Of a DNA stretch of 6,730 bases, positions 5,385-6,730 are shown piece by piece. The stretch covers positions 1 to 6,730 of the forward strand of contig JAVYYS010000037.1 of NCBI GenBank assembly GCA_038876335.1, written 5' to 3'. A program made the translations under genes and the position numbers. Position 1 is the stretch's first letter, and each line of letters begins with the position of its first letter. Origin of the DNA: JAKATY01 sp038876335. GTDB lineage: Archaea; Micrarchaeota; Micrarchaeia; Micrarchaeales; Micrarchaeaceae. Under the pieces are notes generated by a model. The model made no database searches. It saw only the letters and a list, made by a program, of their open reading frames with translations, and was not told where the DNA came from.

Positions 5385-5550
5385 CCTATACATCTCGAAT
5401 CCACTTAGCGTAAAAAGTAAAAGTCAGCATTCAAATATTTTTCATTTTCAAATTGTTTTTGTTCTGAAATGTTATTTGCTGCGCATGCATTTCCAGAATT
5501 ACATGCATTTACAAATTAGAAGCGAGTAGAAGCGAGACAGAGTTGGTTGA
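5385..5550. other. A+T-rich leader region upstream of the membrane glycosyltransferase-like gene
   Basis: This 166-bp non-coding stretch lies between the IS605-like remnant and the ATG at 5551. It is T- and A-rich in its middle (5434-5475). It contains two copies of ATGCATTT (5485-5492 and 5503-5510, 18 bp apart) and a tandem 10-bp repeat just before the gene. TTTACAAAT at 5508-5516 is a weak TATA candidate that would place a transcript start near 5538. I see no RNA gene or coding frame. Confidence 0.5.
5517..5536. repeat. tandem 10-bp direct repeat, two copies
   Basis: TAGAAGCGAG occurs twice head to tail at 5517-5526 and 5527-5536, ending 14 bp before the start codon at 5551. The period is about one helical turn. 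It may be chance slippage or a regulator site. Confidence 0.7.
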
Positions 5551-6730
5551 ATGATACTTTTGGGCGTGCTGTTCTATCTTTCCGGAATAATCCTTGGCGT
5601 GGGCCTCGCGGGCTATTTCTTTGATAACGAGATAAGGGAGATCTTTGTCAAATACGCCTTCTCCTTTCCTATCGGGTTCTCCATATCTGCCTTCCTGGTT
5701 CTTGCATTCGATGCTTATGCAGGGGGATTCAAAAGCTACATGATGGCCCTGGCCTCTATTGCCATGCTTGCCGCTTCAGCCGCAATCTTTTACAAGAGAA
5801 GAAAGCTTAAAATGTTCAGCTTCAGCCTGCTCGTGAAGCAGATCCGCTCGGAGAAGCTGTTCTACCTTTTGCTCATACTTGTAATAGCCATGCTTATCAT
5901 TTTCCAATACCGCGGAGTCTATTACGGCGCCAAGGGAATATGGGGCGGCGACAACTACGGCACAGATTTCCTGTTCCACGTAAGCATAGGCAACTCCCTC
6001 ATCTATTCCGGCTGGCCTCCCAAACTGCTCTATGCAGACGGCGCGCCGAACGTGTTCCCATTCATCGCTGATTTCTACACCGCCATGCTCGCCTACACTG
6101 GCATACCTGTAGTGTTTGCTCTTTATCTTATGAATTTCCTGCTTTACTTCTCAATTGCCGTTCTTTTTGTATACTTCATCTCCCTTATCACGAAGCACAG
6201 GGTCGCGGCTATTGCAGGCTTCATCCTATTCCTATTCTGCAGCCTTGGCATGAACATGGTATTCCTGTATCTTTTCCACATCAGCCTCCCCTATCTCTCC
6301 TATGCGCAGATAAAGAGCTCAACGTCTAACATACTTGGCTTCCTCACCACGCCCCTTTTCAATTTCTCAAACCCTATAGGCAGCAACTTTGCTCCGCAGC
6401 ACGACCTTGTGCTGGGCTTCCCCATGGCGCTTATCATAATCATACAGCTATACCTTACATTTTTTGATAAGCGTCTCGGCGCAAGAAAATACCATGCGCC
6501 TTGGAATTTCAGCAGAAAGAGCATGGCATTGTCGGCATTTACCGGCCTGCTGATAGGAATGATGCCCCTCATACATCCGTTTTCCCTTGTATTCGTGGCA
6601 ATATTTGCGGCCTTTGCATTCCTATATTCAATGGCGAAAAACGGCCGCGCGAAAGCATTCCTATACTACTGGGTGCCTCTTTCAGCAGTAGCCTTCGCTG
6701 TAGCCATTCCGCAGCTTCTGTTCATAAAAA
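5551..6730 (+). CDS. polytopic membrane protein, probable GT-C-type glycosyltransferase, 5' part
   Basis: The frame is open from ATG 5551 to the right edge (393 codons), so the gene is truncated by the window. An in-frame TGA directly before the ATG fixes this as the earliest start. I count about nine or ten hydrophobic segments, for example near 2-23, 37-57, 63-80, 103-119, 186-212, 218-243, 288-304, 326-360 and 370-392. Positive residues at 81-87 (YKRRKLK) suggest that side is cytoplasmic. That places the polar loop 120-170 outside the membrane. This loop contains D139-x-x-x-H143 in TDFLFHVSIGNS, then SGWPPKLLYADG and FPFIADFY. An acidic residue in an outer loop among many helices, followed by a 'small-town' motif before further helices, is typical of lipid-sugar-using GT-C enzymes. 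The exact family is not certain. The divergent flippase supports a role in surface glycan or glycoprotein assembly. Confidence 0.65.
   Translation, partial: MILLGVLFYLSGIILGVGLAGYFFDNEIREIFVKYAFSFPIGFSISAFLVLAFDAYAGGFKSYMMALASIAMLAASAAIFYKRRKLKMFSFSLLVKQIRSEKLFYLLLILVIAMLIIFQYRGVYYGAKGIWGGDNYGTDFLFHVSIGNSLIYSGWPPKLLYADGAPNVFPFIADFYTAMLAYTGIPVVFALYLMNFLLYFSIAVLFVYFISLITKHRVAAIAGFILFLFCSLGMNMVFLYLFHISLPYLSYAQIKSSTSNILGFLTTPLFNFSNPIGSNFAPQHDLVLGFPMALIIIIQLYLTFFDKRLGARKYHAPWNFSRKSMALSAFTGLLIGMMPLIHPFSLVFVAIFAAFAFLYSMAKNGRAKAFLYYWVPLSAVAFAVAIPQLLFIK

Noticed and set aside
5776..6572. Minus-strand frames at 5776-5979 and 6300-6572
   Set aside because: Both lie fully inside the continuous membrane-protein frame on the plus strand. 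They show no start signals or family resemblance.

Overview
The window looks like archaeal chromosomal DNA. The main evidence is a clear archaeal RNA polymerase subunit Rpo3 (RpoD/subunit D) gene at the left edge. Supporting signs are TATA-type elements about 25 bp upstream of start codons with almost no leader, an archaeal-style thpR, and heavy use of ATA, AGG and AGA codons. Several PyrG signature motifs deviate from the usual form, which would fit a fast-evolving lineage such as a DPANN-type archaeon. That placement is inference; no rRNA or other taxonomic marker is present.

Layout from left to right: (1) the 5' part of rpo3 on the minus strand, running off the left edge; (2) a 254-bp divergent intergenic region; (3) a 210-codon plus-strand gene of unknown function; (4) thpR (RNA 2',3'-cyclic phosphodiesterase) on the minus strand, overlapping the previous gene tail to tail by 6 bp; (5) a compact divergent thpR/pyrG promoter with a symmetric pair of TATA-like elements; (6) pyrG (CTP synthase); (7) a 14-helix-type polysaccharide flippase gene on the minus strand, overlapping the end of pyrG by 60 bp; (8) a roughly 235-bp remnant of an IS200/IS605-type element, with terminal hairpins and a tiny internally deleted tnpB-like ORF, just upstream of the flippase; (9) an A+T-rich leader region with short direct repeats; (10) the 5' part of a large multi-membrane-spanning gene, probably a GT-C-type glycosyltransferase, running off the right edge.

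Functionally the left half is core information and nucleotide metabolism (transcription, RNA end processing, CTP supply). The right half is cell-surface glycan biology: a lipid-linked oligosaccharide flippase and a divergently transcribed membrane glycosyltransferase candidate. The genes are packed tightly, with overlapping 3' ends and shared promoters. The one clearly mobile or decayed piece is the IS605-like remnant between the two surface-glycan genes. I found no CRISPR array, tRNA, rRNA or defence island. The most unusual items are the mini-IS605 remnant (a possible orphan guide-RNA source), the symmetric divergent promoter, and the unassigned 210-residue protein.
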